From BD2-11 clade cluster bacterium bin43 (GTDB lineage: Bacteria > Gemmatimonadota > Gemmatimonadetes > Longimicrobiales > Gaopeijiaceae), in NCBI GenBank assembly GCA_002238605.1, contig MPMR01000028.1:1-54381 (forward strand): 54,381 nt of DNA. Reading direction: 5' to 3'. The position numbers and the translations under genes are program-made. Below are positions 24,696 through 32,589 of the stretch, in pieces (position 1 is the first letter of the stretch; each line of letters starts with the position of its first letter). The notes below the pieces were generated by a model. It saw nothing but the letters and a program-made list of their open reading frames with translations. It searched no databases and was not told the origin of the DNA.

Positions 24696-26089
24696 ACACC
24701 ACCCTCCTGCTCCTCCTCGCCTACTCGGCCGGGCTGATTGCCCTCGGCCTCTGGCTGGGACGGCGGGTCTCGAACGCGGGCGGCTTCTTCGTCGCGGGCC
24801 GGTCGCTCGGCCCGGGTCTGCTCTTCGCCACCATCCTCGCCGCCAACATCGGCGCGGGCACCACCATCGGCGCGGCCGGCCTGGGCTACCGGGACGGCCT
24901 CGCGGGCTGGTGGTGGGTGGGCTCCGCGGGGATCGGTACTCTGGTCCTCGCGCTCTGGGTGGGACCGCGCATCTGGGCGGTCGCCCGCGCCCGCGGCCAC
25001 CTCACCCTGGGCGACTATCTCGACGACCGCTACGGTCCCTCTGTACGCGCCATCATCGCCGTGCTGCTCTGGCTGGGCACGCTCGCGCTACTGGCCGGCC
25101 AGCTCATCGCAATGTCCGATATCTTCACGGTCGTGGCCGGTTGGCCGCGGGGATGGGGGGTGGTGGTGGGCGGGGTGGTCGCCACGGCCTACTTCGCCGC
25201 GGGCGGGCTCCTGGTGGCCGCGTGGGTCAACCTGGTGCAGCTGGTCGTCATGGTCGCGGGCTTCGGGATCGCCCTTCCATGGGCGATGGCCGCCGCGGGC
25301 GGCTGGGAGGCGGTCGCCGCCGCCGCCCCACCCGGCGGCCTGGACTTCCTGCAGGGCGGCGAATCCGGCTGGATCTACCTCGCCCTGGTGGCGCCCGGCT
25401 TCGTGATCTCCCCCGGCCTCATCCAAAAGGCCTACGGCGCCGTCGACGCCCGCGCGATCCGCATCGGCCTCGCCGCCACCGCGGTCGCCCTCCTCCTCTT
25501 CGCCGCCGTCCCGCCGCTTCTGGGCATGATCGCGCGCGTCTACGACCCCGCGCTGGCCGACCACGAGTTCGCCCTTCCGCTCGTGCTCACCGTGGGCGTT
25601 CCGGTGTGGCTCGGCGCCCTGGGCCTCGCCGCCGTCTTCTCGGCGGAGCTCAGCTCCTCGGACGCCATCCTCTTCATGCTGTCGACATCGCTCTCGCGCG
25701 ACCTTTACCGCCGCTTCGTCCGCCCGGACGCCTCCGACGCCTCCGTCCTGCGGGTCGCGCGCATCGCGGCGCTCGCCGGCGGCGCGCTGGGCATCCTCCT
25801 GGCGGCCGCGCTTCCCGGCGTCATCGAAGCCCTCACCATCTTCTACGCCCTGCTCGCCGTCAGCCTTTTCGTGCCCGTCGTGGGCGGCCTCTACACGCGG
25901 CGCGCCGGCTCACCCGAAGCTCTTTCCGCGATCGCGTTCGGGGTGATGCTCTGGGTAGCGGTCCGCACCGGCCTCATCGACAACCTGCCGCCGCTGTTCA
26001 CCGCCAGCGTGGTCGGCCTGCTCGCCTCCGCGACCGCGTTCGGCGCGGTGCTGGGCGCACGGGCGATCCTGCGCGGCGCCCCACGGTAG
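24692..26089 (+). CDS. Sodium:solute symporter (SSS family)
   Basis: A 465-residue inner-membrane transporter with about 12-13 hydrophobic segments. The SSS signature region is present: FFVAGRSLGPGLLFATILAA in helix 1-2, HLTLGDYLDDRYG, PGFVISPGLIQKAYGA and the sodium-site-like AELSSSDAILFMLSTS. The family couples uptake of sugars, amino acids, carboxylates or other solutes to sodium. It starts with GTG at 24692 overlapping the P1 peptidase stop (GTGA), so it probably imports a product of that exported peptidase, likely an amino acid or short peptide. That substrate is inference. Confidence 0.88.
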   Translation: MNTTLLLLLAYSAGLIALGLWLGRRVSNAGGFFVAGRSLGPGLLFATILAANIGAGTTIGAAGLGYRDGLAGWWWVGSAGIGTLVLALWVGPRIWAVARARGHLTLGDYLDDRYGPSVRAIIAVLLWLGTLALLAGQLIAMSDIFTVVAGWPRGWGVVVGGVVATAYFAAGGLLVAAWVNLVQLVVMVAGFGIALPWAMAAAGGWEAVAAAAPPGGLDFLQGGESGWIYLALVAPGFVISPGLIQKAYGAVDARAIRIGLAATAVALLLFAAVPPLLGMIARVYDPALADHEFALPLVLTVGVPVWLGALGLAAVFSAELSSSDAILFMLSTSLSRDLYRRFVRPDASDASVLRVARIAALAGGALGILLAAALPGVIEALTIFYALLAVSLFVPVVGGLYTRRAGSPEALSAIAFGVMLWVAVRTGLIDNLPPLFTASVVGLLASATAFGAVLGARAILRGAPR

Positions 26090-26200
26090 CCAGCGGCGAC
26101 CCTCGCGACCCTCCAGCTCTCCCGCCCCGCAGCCCGAAGCGCTGCCTCCTGCCCGCTACAGCATCCTGCCGCCCTTCAGCCTCCGACCCTGCTCCCCGCG

Positions 26201-27304
26201 CTACAGCCCGAATCTCTGCCCCTCGCTTGCGACCGAGAACCCCCGGCGCACAACCTCGCGGGCTTCCGCCGAAGCCTCGTCCAGCGCCGGATTGGTGTTG
26301 TTCAGATGGATGAACACGACCTCGCTCTCGCCCCGCGCAACCTCCTGCAGCAGATCCATCGTGTGGGGCACCATCGGGTGCGGGATGTCCTCGATGTTCC
26401 GCCCCGGAACCTCCCCGGGGCTGTAGAAGGAAGCGTCCAGCAGGGCCACGTCCACGGCGCGCACGACCTCCGCGACGTCCCGGTCCCACGCTTCCCAGCT
26501 GTCGATGTCCGGGAGATAGAGGACGGACCGGTTCGGACCCCGGAAGGTCCAGCCGACGGTATCCGAGAACTCGGGCCGATGGGGGACCGGGGTGGCCATG
26601 GCGGAGAGGCTGTCGTCGATTTCGTACCAGCGGTCGAACTCGACGGGACGCAGGTCAAGGCGCCCCTCGTCCACGAGCAGGCTCCAGGGGCCGTTGGATG
26701 CAAGAAAGCCCGCCATCTCAGGGCTGCAGTAGCACGGCGTGGGGGCGATCCCCAGGCCTTCCCGGCCCAGGTGGGCGAGCCCCAGGTAGTGCCCCATGTG
26801 CGCGTGGGTCAGGAAGATGCCGTCGAAGGGCCGCCGCGCCTGTGCGCGCGGCCGGAAGCCCGGGTCGTCGATCAGGTCCATCTGCTGCCGCAGATCCGGG
26901 GAGGCGTCCACCAGGTAGTAGCGCCCGGCGTCGGGCTCCACGATGGCGAGGGAGGACACGTAGCGCGGCTGCTCGCGCTCGCGAGCCCGGTCGCATCGGG
27001 GCGCGTAGCACCCGGTTTGGGGCATGCCGCCGTCCTGGGCCACCCCCAGCACCAGCACGTAGGGATCCGCGCGGCGCCTCCACGCCAGCCGGGGACCCAG
27101 GAGGGTGGCCCCGGCCGCCGCGCTCAGGAATCCCCTCCGGGAGACGGGCCCGCCGCCTCGCTCAAGAGCCCCGAGTTCCTTCGACCCCGAGCGCTTCCTC
27201 CGCGCCCCGCGCTCCCTCGACCCCGAGCGCTTCCTCCGCGCCCCGTGCTCCCTCGGCTCCCTGCACTTCTTCGGTGCCGCACGCCCCTGCAACGACTCAT
27301 CCAT
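26201..27304 (-). CDS. PqqB-like metallo-beta-lactamase-fold protein with Tat signal
   Basis: A 367-residue product. Residues 54-75 hold a twin-arginine motif (SRRGFLSAAAGATLLG), preceded by a basic 50-residue leader containing a duplicated 12-residue unit (RGARRKRSGS...). The catalytic fold has LGVAQDGGMPQTGC as in PqqB, a metal motif LTHAHMGHYLG in place of classic HxHxDH, DASPDLRQQM and VPHTMDLL. PqqB hydroxylates the PQQ precursor, but no other pqq gene is present and the Tat signal argues for a different, extracytoplasmic role. The start is uncertain, since the leader may be too long. It converges on the symporter with about 110 bases between. Confidence 0.8.
   Translation of the reverse strand: MDESLQGRAAPKKCREPREHGARRKRSGSRERGARRKRSGSKELGALERGGGPVSRRGFLSAAAGATLLGPRLAWRRRADPYVLVLGVAQDGGMPQTGCYAPRCDRAREREQPRYVSSLAIVEPDAGRYYLVDASPDLRQQMDLIDDPGFRPRAQARRPFDGIFLTHAHMGHYLGLAHLGREGLGIAPTPCYCSPEMAGFLASNGPWSLLVDEGRLDLRPVEFDRWYEIDDSLSAMATPVPHRPEFSDTVGWTFRGPNRSVLYLPDIDSWEAWDRDVAEVVRAVDVALLDASFYSPGEVPGRNIEDIPHPMVPHTMDLLQEVARGESEVVFIHLNNTNPALDEASAEAREVVRRGFSVASEGQRFGL
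27181..27252. repeat. 36-bp tandem duplication inside the PqqB-like gene
   Basis: Units 27181-27216 and 27217-27252 differ at one base. Each encodes 12 residues (RGARRKRSGS plus RE or KE) of the basic leader before the Tat motif. The frame is kept because 36 is a multiple of three. The near-identity suggests recent slippage. Confidence 0.85.
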
Positions 27305-27328
27305 TTCGCACGCTCCTCCGTTCGCCGC

Positions 27329-27453
27329 GGCTGTCCCGTTTCATGCTACGACCGCCCCGGTTGACCCCAGATTGTCCCGGGTTGACCCCGGACCGCCCGA
27401 TTTGACCCCCGGACTGTCCCGTTTGACGCCACGACCGCCCCTGTTGGCGACAG
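27329..27453. repeat. Six-unit degenerate 21-bp tandem repeat
   Basis: Six consecutive units (27329, 27350, 27370, 27391, 27412, 27433) follow the pattern GAC(C/T)G(C/T)CCC-GxTTTGACCCC. Odd and even units alternate slightly (GACCGCCC versus GACTGTCC). One unit is 20 bases, the rest 21, two helical turns. The array fills the gap between the divergent PqqB-like and CYTH genes, so it could bind a regulator cooperatively. No flanking cas gene and no non-repetitive spacers, so it is not CRISPR. Confidence 0.75.
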
Positions 27454-27520
27454 GCCATCGAGCCGCAGTTTGGATTGGCAGGAATCGGCCACGCAACCCG
27501 GGGATCAGGCGAGGACGGCG

Positions 27521-28027
27521 ATGGCGCACGAGATCGAACGGAAGTTTCTGGTGCGTTCCGGCGCATGGAGGGCCGAGGCATCGCAAGCGGGCGTGTCCGG
27601 AATCCACATCCGCCAGGGCTATCTGTCCTCCTCCTCCACTCGCTCGGTACGCGTGCGAACGGCGGGCGAACGGGCCACGCTGAACGTGAAAGGCAACAAG
27701 GTCGGCCCCCGCGCCTCCGAGTTCGAATACTCGATCCCGATGGAGGACGCCTTGCAGATGCTCAGCGAGTTATGCCGGCGCCCGCTTATCGACAAGACCC
27801 GCCACAACATCCCCGGGCCCGACGGACACATCTGGGAAGTCGACGAGTTCCACGCGGAAAACGCGGGGCTGGTTGTCGCCGAGATCGAGTTGTCCCATGA
27901 GGACCAGAGGTTCGCCCATCCGCAATGGCTGGGTAAGGAGGTCACGGACGATCCGCGCTACCTCAACACCAACCTGGCGGAGCGTCCCTTCACCACCTGG
28001 GACCGGGACGAGGGCTCACGGGTCTAG
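27521..28027 (+). CDS. CYTH-domain protein (inorganic triphosphatase/adenylyl cyclase-like)
   Basis: A 168-residue single CYTH domain. It starts with the hallmark EIERKFLV, then IRQGYLSS, a basic strand SVRVRTAGERATLNVKG, EFEYSIPMEDA and IDKTRHNIP, and ends with WEVDEFHAENAGLVVAEIEL. The alternating acidic and basic residues line the tunnel that binds a triphosphate and divalent metal. Bacterial stand-alone members are usually inorganic triphosphatases. The ATG at 27521 is chosen since it begins two residues before the EIERKF motif and is preceded by GAGG. Its promoter would lie in or beside the 21-bp repeat array. Confidence 0.92.
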   Translation: MAHEIERKFLVRSGAWRAEASQAGVSGIHIRQGYLSSSSTRSVRVRTAGERATLNVKGNKVGPRASEFEYSIPMEDALQMLSELCRRPLIDKTRHNIPGPDGHIWEVDEFHAENAGLVVAEIELSHEDQRFAHPQWLGKEVTDDPRYLNTNLAERPFTTWDRDEGSRV

Positions 28028-28087
28028 CACGGCGCGACGCGTCGCCGCTCTCGTTGTGCGCGCGGCTTCATCCACGGACTGCTACCC

Positions 28088-28624
28088 TCACATCCGCGGC
28101 GGATCCACCGCGGGCGGGTCAAGCGCGCGCACCTCCACCCGCGCCGTCCCCCTTTCGGCGATGCCAAGCTTCACCGCCGCGACGTAGGAGAGGTCGATTA
28201 CGCGGCCCTCCACGAACGGCCCGCGGTCGTTCACCCGCACCACCACCCGGTTGCCCGTGTCGAGGTCGGTGACCCGCACGTAGGTGGGCAGGGGGAGCGT
28301 CTTGTGCGCCGCCGTCATGGCGTACATGTCGTAGGGCTCGCCCGTGGAGGTTGCCCGGCCGTGGAAGGGGTGGCCGTACCAGGAAGCGGTCCCGCGCTGC
28401 ACGAAGTCCCTGCTGGTTTGCAGTACGCGGTATCGAACGCCGAACTCGTCGTAGAACGCGGGATTGCCCAGACGCGACTTGTACTCCTGCCGCGGCTCGG
28501 CGTCCGCAGGCAGAGCGACCCGCGCGGCGCGCGGCGTGTTCACACGGAAACATCCCGTCGCCCCCAGCAGGACGAGGAGCAGCCCGAGCCGCCCCGAAAT
28601 CCGACGCAAACCGTCCGGTCTCAC
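28088..28624 (-). CDS. rlpA: RlpA-like septal-ring lipoprotein, double-psi beta-barrel
   Basis: A 178-residue lipoprotein. A hydrophobic signal ends in the lipobox LGATGC (cysteine near residue 25), so it is probably outer-membrane anchored. The RlpA core is present: GTASWYGHPFHGRATSTGE, YDMYAMTAAHKTLPLPTYV and VRVNDRGPFVEGRVIDLS. In proteobacteria RlpA is a lytic transglycosylase acting on denuded septal glycan, and the conserved aspartate of NDRGPF is present. The SPOR domain of E. coli RlpA is missing, so septal targeting may differ. It lies downstream of dnaE on the same strand, converging on the CYTH gene. Confidence 0.9.
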   Translation of the reverse strand: MRPDGLRRISGRLGLLLVLLGATGCFRVNTPRAARVALPADAEPRQEYKSRLGNPAFYDEFGVRYRVLQTSRDFVQRGTASWYGHPFHGRATSTGEPYDMYAMTAAHKTLPLPTYVRVTDLDTGNRVVVRVNDRGPFVEGRVIDLSYVAAVKLGIAERGTARVEVRALDPPAVDPPRM

Positions 28625-28715
28625 CTGAAGCAGCTGTCCCCTGTCACCAGCAAATCACCAGTAGACACCATAAAATGTCAGTGCCATCCGCACCAGTCTC
28701 TGTTGCCGCACCAGC

Positions 28716-28812
28716 CCCAAGCCCAAGCCTGTCCCGCGGCCCGAAGCCCAAGCCGGTCCCGCGGCCCAAGCCCAAGCCTGCCCCGCGGCCCGAGCCCAAG
28801 CCGGTCCCGCGG
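28716..28812. repeat. Four-unit 24-bp tandem repeat downstream of dnaE
   Basis: Units start at 28716, 28740, 28765 and 28789 (24, 25, 24 and 24 bases) with core AAGCCCAAGCC followed by GTCCCGCGG. Units 1 and 3 begin CCCAAG, units 2 and 4 CCCGA(A)G, so the array looks like a doubled dimer. It ends 13 bases beyond the dnaE stop. One frame would read proline-lysine-rich, but the extra base in unit 2 and lack of a start argue against coding. The rest of the 28625-28824 gap is an A+T-rich patch around 28650-28682. Confidence 0.8.
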
Positions 28813-28824
28813 CTCGAACCAGTC

Positions 28825-31800
28825 CTACGCCCGCACCAGCTCCACCCGCGTCTGCCCCAGCACCTCGCGCAGCTCCCGCAAGGTCCCGGCCTCGGGGTCC
28901 ACCTTGAGCGTCCTCGAACGCAGGCGCCGGTCGCGTTCCCCGTTGCCCGACCGCCACAGCACCTCCACGCCGGCATCTCCCGGATGCCCCGCGAGCACTT
29001 CCTTTGCCCGGGCCAGGGCGCCTTCGGGGACCTCGGCCCCCCGATCCAGCGCAATGCGCAGCGCCAGCCGCCCCGATGTGAGCACGTCGTCCAGCAGCTC
29101 CACCTCGTCGAGGAAGATCGGCGGATCCTCCTCGTCGCGCTCCCGTCCCGAGACCTTGCCCCGGATCAGCACCACCGCATCCTGCTGCAAGGGCTCCTTG
29201 CCGGCCGCCCAGGCGTCGCGGAAGGCGAGCACCTGCGCGGTCCCGTGGAAGTCCTCGATGGTGATCCGTCCCCACTCCGAGCTGTCCCTGCGCGAGATCT
29301 GCCGCTGCACCTGGGTCACGACGCACGGGATCTCGACGGACGCGTTGGCGTGCCTGCCCAGCGTGGAGGTGTTGACCCCCCGGAAGACGTGCACGGCGTC
29401 GCTGAATCGGTCCAGCGGATGGCCGGAGATGAAGAACCCCAGCGCCTCCTTCTCCTGCGCCAGCCGCTTGCGTTCCGGCCATTCGGGAACCGCGGGAAGC
29501 TCCGGCGCCGGATCGTCGACCTCCTCCAGCCCTCCGAAGAGCGACTCCTGACCCGCCTCCCGATCCGCCTGGCGGGCGTTGACGTCCGCATAGGCGATAT
29601 CCAATCCCGCCACAAGCTGGGCGCGGTGTCCGAAGGCGTCGAGCGCCCCCGCCGCGATCAGCGCCTCGCACGCCCGCTTGTTGAGCGCGCGCGTGTCGAT
29701 GCGATCCAGAAAATCGAACAGCGTCTCAAAACGTCCGCCCTCCGCCCGCGCCTCCAACACCGATTCGACCGCGGCCGCGCCCACCCCGCGCACGGCCCCG
29801 AGCCCGAAACGAATCTGGGCGCCCCCGGTGACCGTGAACTTCCACCCCGACTCGTTCACGTCCGGCGGAAGCAGCTCCAGCGGCTCCTCGAGGCCCGGAA
29901 TGGAGCGGTGCAGCTCCCGGCTCTCGAGGATGTACTTCACCACCTGGTCGGTATTCGACAGCACCGACGAGAGCAGCGCCGCCATGAACTCGGCGGGATA
30001 GTGGCACTTGAGCCAGGCGGTGTGATACGACAGGAGCGAGTATCCGGCGCTGTGCGCGCGATTGAAGCCGTAGCGCCCGAAGGTCTCGATCTGGTTGGCG
30101 AGCTCCGTGGCGATCTGCGGGTCCACACCCTTGCCCGTGGCGCGCTCCCGGAAGGTCGCGAGTTCGGCGCGAATCAGCTCGGGGATCTTCTTGCCCACCG
30201 CCTTGCGCACCACGTCGGCTTCGCCCAGTGAATATCCCGCGAGAATATTCACGATGCGCATCACCTGCTCCTGATAGACGATGATGCCGTAGGTGGGTTC
30301 GAGCAGCTCCTTCAGCTCGGGATGCGGATAGGTGACCGGCTCCTGTCCCAGCTTGCGCCTGATATAGACATCGGTCATTCCCGAGTCGAGGGGACCGGGC
30401 CGGATGAGGGCGTTGGTGGCGACCAGGTCCTCGAAGCGGTCGCAGCGCATCGCCCGCAGCTTCCCCGTCGCCAGCGCGGACTCGAACTGGAAGACGCCGG
30501 ACGTGCCCCCCTGCGCGAGCATCTCGTAGACGCCCGGGTCGTCCAGCGGAACGTCGTCCATGGTCGGATAAGCGGCGCCCGTTTCCGGATGGCGCAGCGC
30601 CCCGTATTTCCGCTTCACCAGTTCGACGGCGTCGTGGATGATGGTGAGGGTGCGCAGCCCCAGAAAGTCCATCTTGAGCATGCCGGCGTCGTCCACGCAG
30701 TTCATGTCGTACTGCGTGACCACATCCACGTCATCTGCCGGACCGTCCCGTGACGCCGCCTGTCCCGCGGAAGCCTGGGCGGCGCCATTCCCGCGCACCC
30801 CGCTGCCCCGCGACTGGACGCACACGGGCACATAGTCGGAGAGCGGCCCGGGCGCGATCACCACTCCTGCGGCGTGCACCGACGCGTGCCGGCTCAGTCC
30901 CTCCAGGGTACGCGAATAGTCGAAGAGCTTCCGGTAGCGCTCGTCGGCCTGGTACAGCTCCCTCACGTCGGAGATCTTCTCCAGCGCCTGTCCGATGGTC
31001 AGCGCCTGCCCCGGCTGGTTGGGGATCATCTTCGCGATGCGGTCGGTCTCGCTGGGCTTGAAGCCGAGGGTCCGGCCCACATCCCGCACCACCGCGCGCG
31101 ACTTCATGGTGCCGAAGGTGATGATCTGCCCCACGGCGTCGCGGCCGTATTTGCGGCGCACATAGTCGATCACCTCGCCCCTGCGCTCGAAGCAGAAGTC
31201 GATGTCGATATCCGGCATCTCCCTGCGCTCGGGATTCAGGAAGCGTTCGAAGAGGAGTCCGAACTCAATGGGGTCGATATTGGTGATCCAGAGCGAATAT
31301 GCCACCAGCGACCCGGCGGCGGAGCCCCGTCCGGGCCCGACCGGAATGCCATGTTCCCGGGCCCAGCGCATGAAGTCCCAGGTAATGAGGAAATATCCCG
31401 CATAGCCGGTTTCGGCGATGACCCCGAGTTCATAGTCCAGCCGCGCGCGCACCTCGCCCGAAAGCGCATCGCCGAAGCGCTTCTTCGCCCCCTCGATGCT
31501 CAGGTGCCTGAGGTAGTCGTCACTGTCCGCATGGTTCTCGGGGATGGGAAACTCGGGCAGGAAGTACTTCTTCTCGAAGGAGACGTCGACCTGGTCCGCG
31601 ATCGCCAGCGTGTTCTCCAGCACTTCGGGATGGTCCGGGAAACGCTCCGCCATTTCGGGGCCCGACTTGAAGTAGAGCCCCTCGTCGTAGCGCATGCGGT
31701 TCTTGTCGCCGTGGTCCTTGCCGAGCCCGATGCAGAGGAGGACGTCGTGCGCGTTGTGGTCCTCGGCGCGCAGGAAGTGGGAATCGTTGGTGGCCACCAC

Positions 31801-32412
31801 GGGCAGGCCGATCTCCCCCGCGAGCCGGAACACCTTCTCGTTCACCGCGTCCTGACCGGGGGTGTCATGCCCCTGGACCTCCAGGTAGTACCGCTCCCCG
31901 AAGACGTTGGCGTGCCACTCCGCCGCCTCGCGCGCGGCCTCCCATTCGTCCTCGGCCAGCCGGCGCGCCACTTCCCCCGCCATGCATGCGGAGGTGCAGA
32001 TCAGCCCCGCGGAATGGCGCTCGATCACCTCGCGGTCGATGCGCGGCTTGTAGTAGAAGCCCTCCAGATACCCGATGGAGGAGAGCTTGATCAGGTTCTG
32101 GTACCCCTCGCGGTCGCGGGCGAGCAGCACGAGGTGGTAGTACGGCTTCTTGATCTCGCGCCCGCCCACGCGCATCGGCTCCTTGTGGCGCCGGTCGCCG
32201 GGGGCCACGTACGCCTCCATGCCGATGATGGGCCGGATGCCCTCCTTCTCCGCCGCCTTGCGGAAGGTCCAGGCCCCGAAAAGGCAGCCGTGGTCGGTGA
32301 GGGCCAGCGCCGGCATCTCGAACTCCTTCGCCTTGTGGACGAGATCGGTGAGACGGTTGGCGCCGTCGAGGAGCGAAAACTCCGAATGGCAGTGGAGATG
32401 GACGAATGACAA
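28825..32412 (-). CDS. dnaE: DNA polymerase III alpha subunit
   Basis: The 1195-residue replicative polymerase of DnaE1 type. The N-terminal PHP domain begins FVHLHCHSEFSLLDGA with the histidine cluster HLHCH retained. The polymerase palm motif is PDIDIDF with D401 and D403, matching the E. coli catalytic pair, and the third aspartate lies in the MLKMDFLGLRTL region. The tandem helix-hairpin-helix region follows, then the OB fold (VVTQVQRQISRRDSSEWGRI) near residue 1010. An insert of about 25 residues rich in Gly/Ala (before DDVDVVTQYDMN) is lineage-specific. Length is slightly above the E. coli 1160. It follows the GT9 gene on the same strand. Confidence 0.97.
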   Translation of the reverse strand: MSFVHLHCHSEFSLLDGANRLTDLVHKAKEFEMPALALTDHGCLFGAWTFRKAAEKEGIRPIIGMEAYVAPGDRRHKEPMRVGGREIKKPYYHLVLLARDREGYQNLIKLSSIGYLEGFYYKPRIDREVIERHSAGLICTSACMAGEVARRLAEDEWEAAREAAEWHANVFGERYYLEVQGHDTPGQDAVNEKVFRLAGEIGLPVVATNDSHFLRAEDHNAHDVLLCIGLGKDHGDKNRMRYDEGLYFKSGPEMAERFPDHPEVLENTLAIADQVDVSFEKKYFLPEFPIPENHADSDDYLRHLSIEGAKKRFGDALSGEVRARLDYELGVIAETGYAGYFLITWDFMRWAREHGIPVGPGRGSAAGSLVAYSLWITNIDPIEFGLLFERFLNPERREMPDIDIDFCFERRGEVIDYVRRKYGRDAVGQIITFGTMKSRAVVRDVGRTLGFKPSETDRIAKMIPNQPGQALTIGQALEKISDVRELYQADERYRKLFDYSRTLEGLSRHASVHAAGVVIAPGPLSDYVPVCVQSRGSGVRGNGAAQASAGQAASRDGPADDVDVVTQYDMNCVDDAGMLKMDFLGLRTLTIIHDAVELVKRKYGALRHPETGAAYPTMDDVPLDDPGVYEMLAQGGTSGVFQFESALATGKLRAMRCDRFEDLVATNALIRPGPLDSGMTDVYIRRKLGQEPVTYPHPELKELLEPTYGIIVYQEQVMRIVNILAGYSLGEADVVRKAVGKKIPELIRAELATFRERATGKGVDPQIATELANQIETFGRYGFNRAHSAGYSLLSYHTAWLKCHYPAEFMAALLSSVLSNTDQVVKYILESRELHRSIPGLEEPLELLPPDVNESGWKFTVTGGAQIRFGLGAVRGVGAAAVESVLEARAEGGRFETLFDFLDRIDTRALNKRACEALIAAGALDAFGHRAQLVAGLDIAYADVNARQADREAGQESLFGGLEEVDDPAPELPAVPEWPERKRLAQEKEALGFFISGHPLDRFSDAVHVFRGVNTSTLGRHANASVEIPCVVTQVQRQISRRDSSEWGRITIEDFHGTAQVLAFRDAWAAGKEPLQQDAVVLIRGKVSGRERDEEDPPIFLDEVELLDDVLTSGRLALRIALDRGAEVPEGALARAKEVLAGHPGDAGVEVLWRSGNGERDRRLRSRTLKVDPEAGTLRELREVLGQTRVELVRA

Positions 32413-32442
32413 GGGCGGCTCGTAGCTGAGGTCGGCGGGGAA

Positions 32443-32461
32443 GGGCGTCGGGGCGACGCCC
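32443..32461 (-). terminator. Perfect 8-bp hairpin between the GT9 gene and dnaE
   Basis: GGGCGTCG (32443-32450) pairs perfectly with CGACGCCC (32454-32461) over a GGG loop. It lies about 30 bases upstream of the dnaE start and 130 bases after the GT9 stop. Without a T-run it could be a Rho-dependent or attenuation element, or a leader structure of dnaE. Confidence 0.4.
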
Positions 32462-32589
32462 CGGGATACCCCAATAGACGCTGGACCGCGCCCCGCGCGA
32501 AAGGGTTTCCGCGGGGGTGGCTTCGCGGATGTCGATGGCGCGCGACGCTCGGGCCGCGCGCGATCAGCGGGCGCCGCCGGAGCGGTGGA

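Noticed and set aside
27329..28812. Possible CRISPR arrays at 27329-27453 and 28716-28812
   Set aside because: Units are directly abutting without unique spacers, degenerate, and there are no cas genes.
28716..28812. Proline-lysine-rich peptide encoded by the 24-bp repeats
   Set aside because: One unit has an extra base that breaks the frame, and no start codon or ribosome-binding site is present.
28351..30231. 626-residue plus-strand open frame antisense to dnaE
   Set aside because: It is a G+C-driven shadow of dnaE with Arg/Pro-rich composition, no family motif and no ribosome-binding site.
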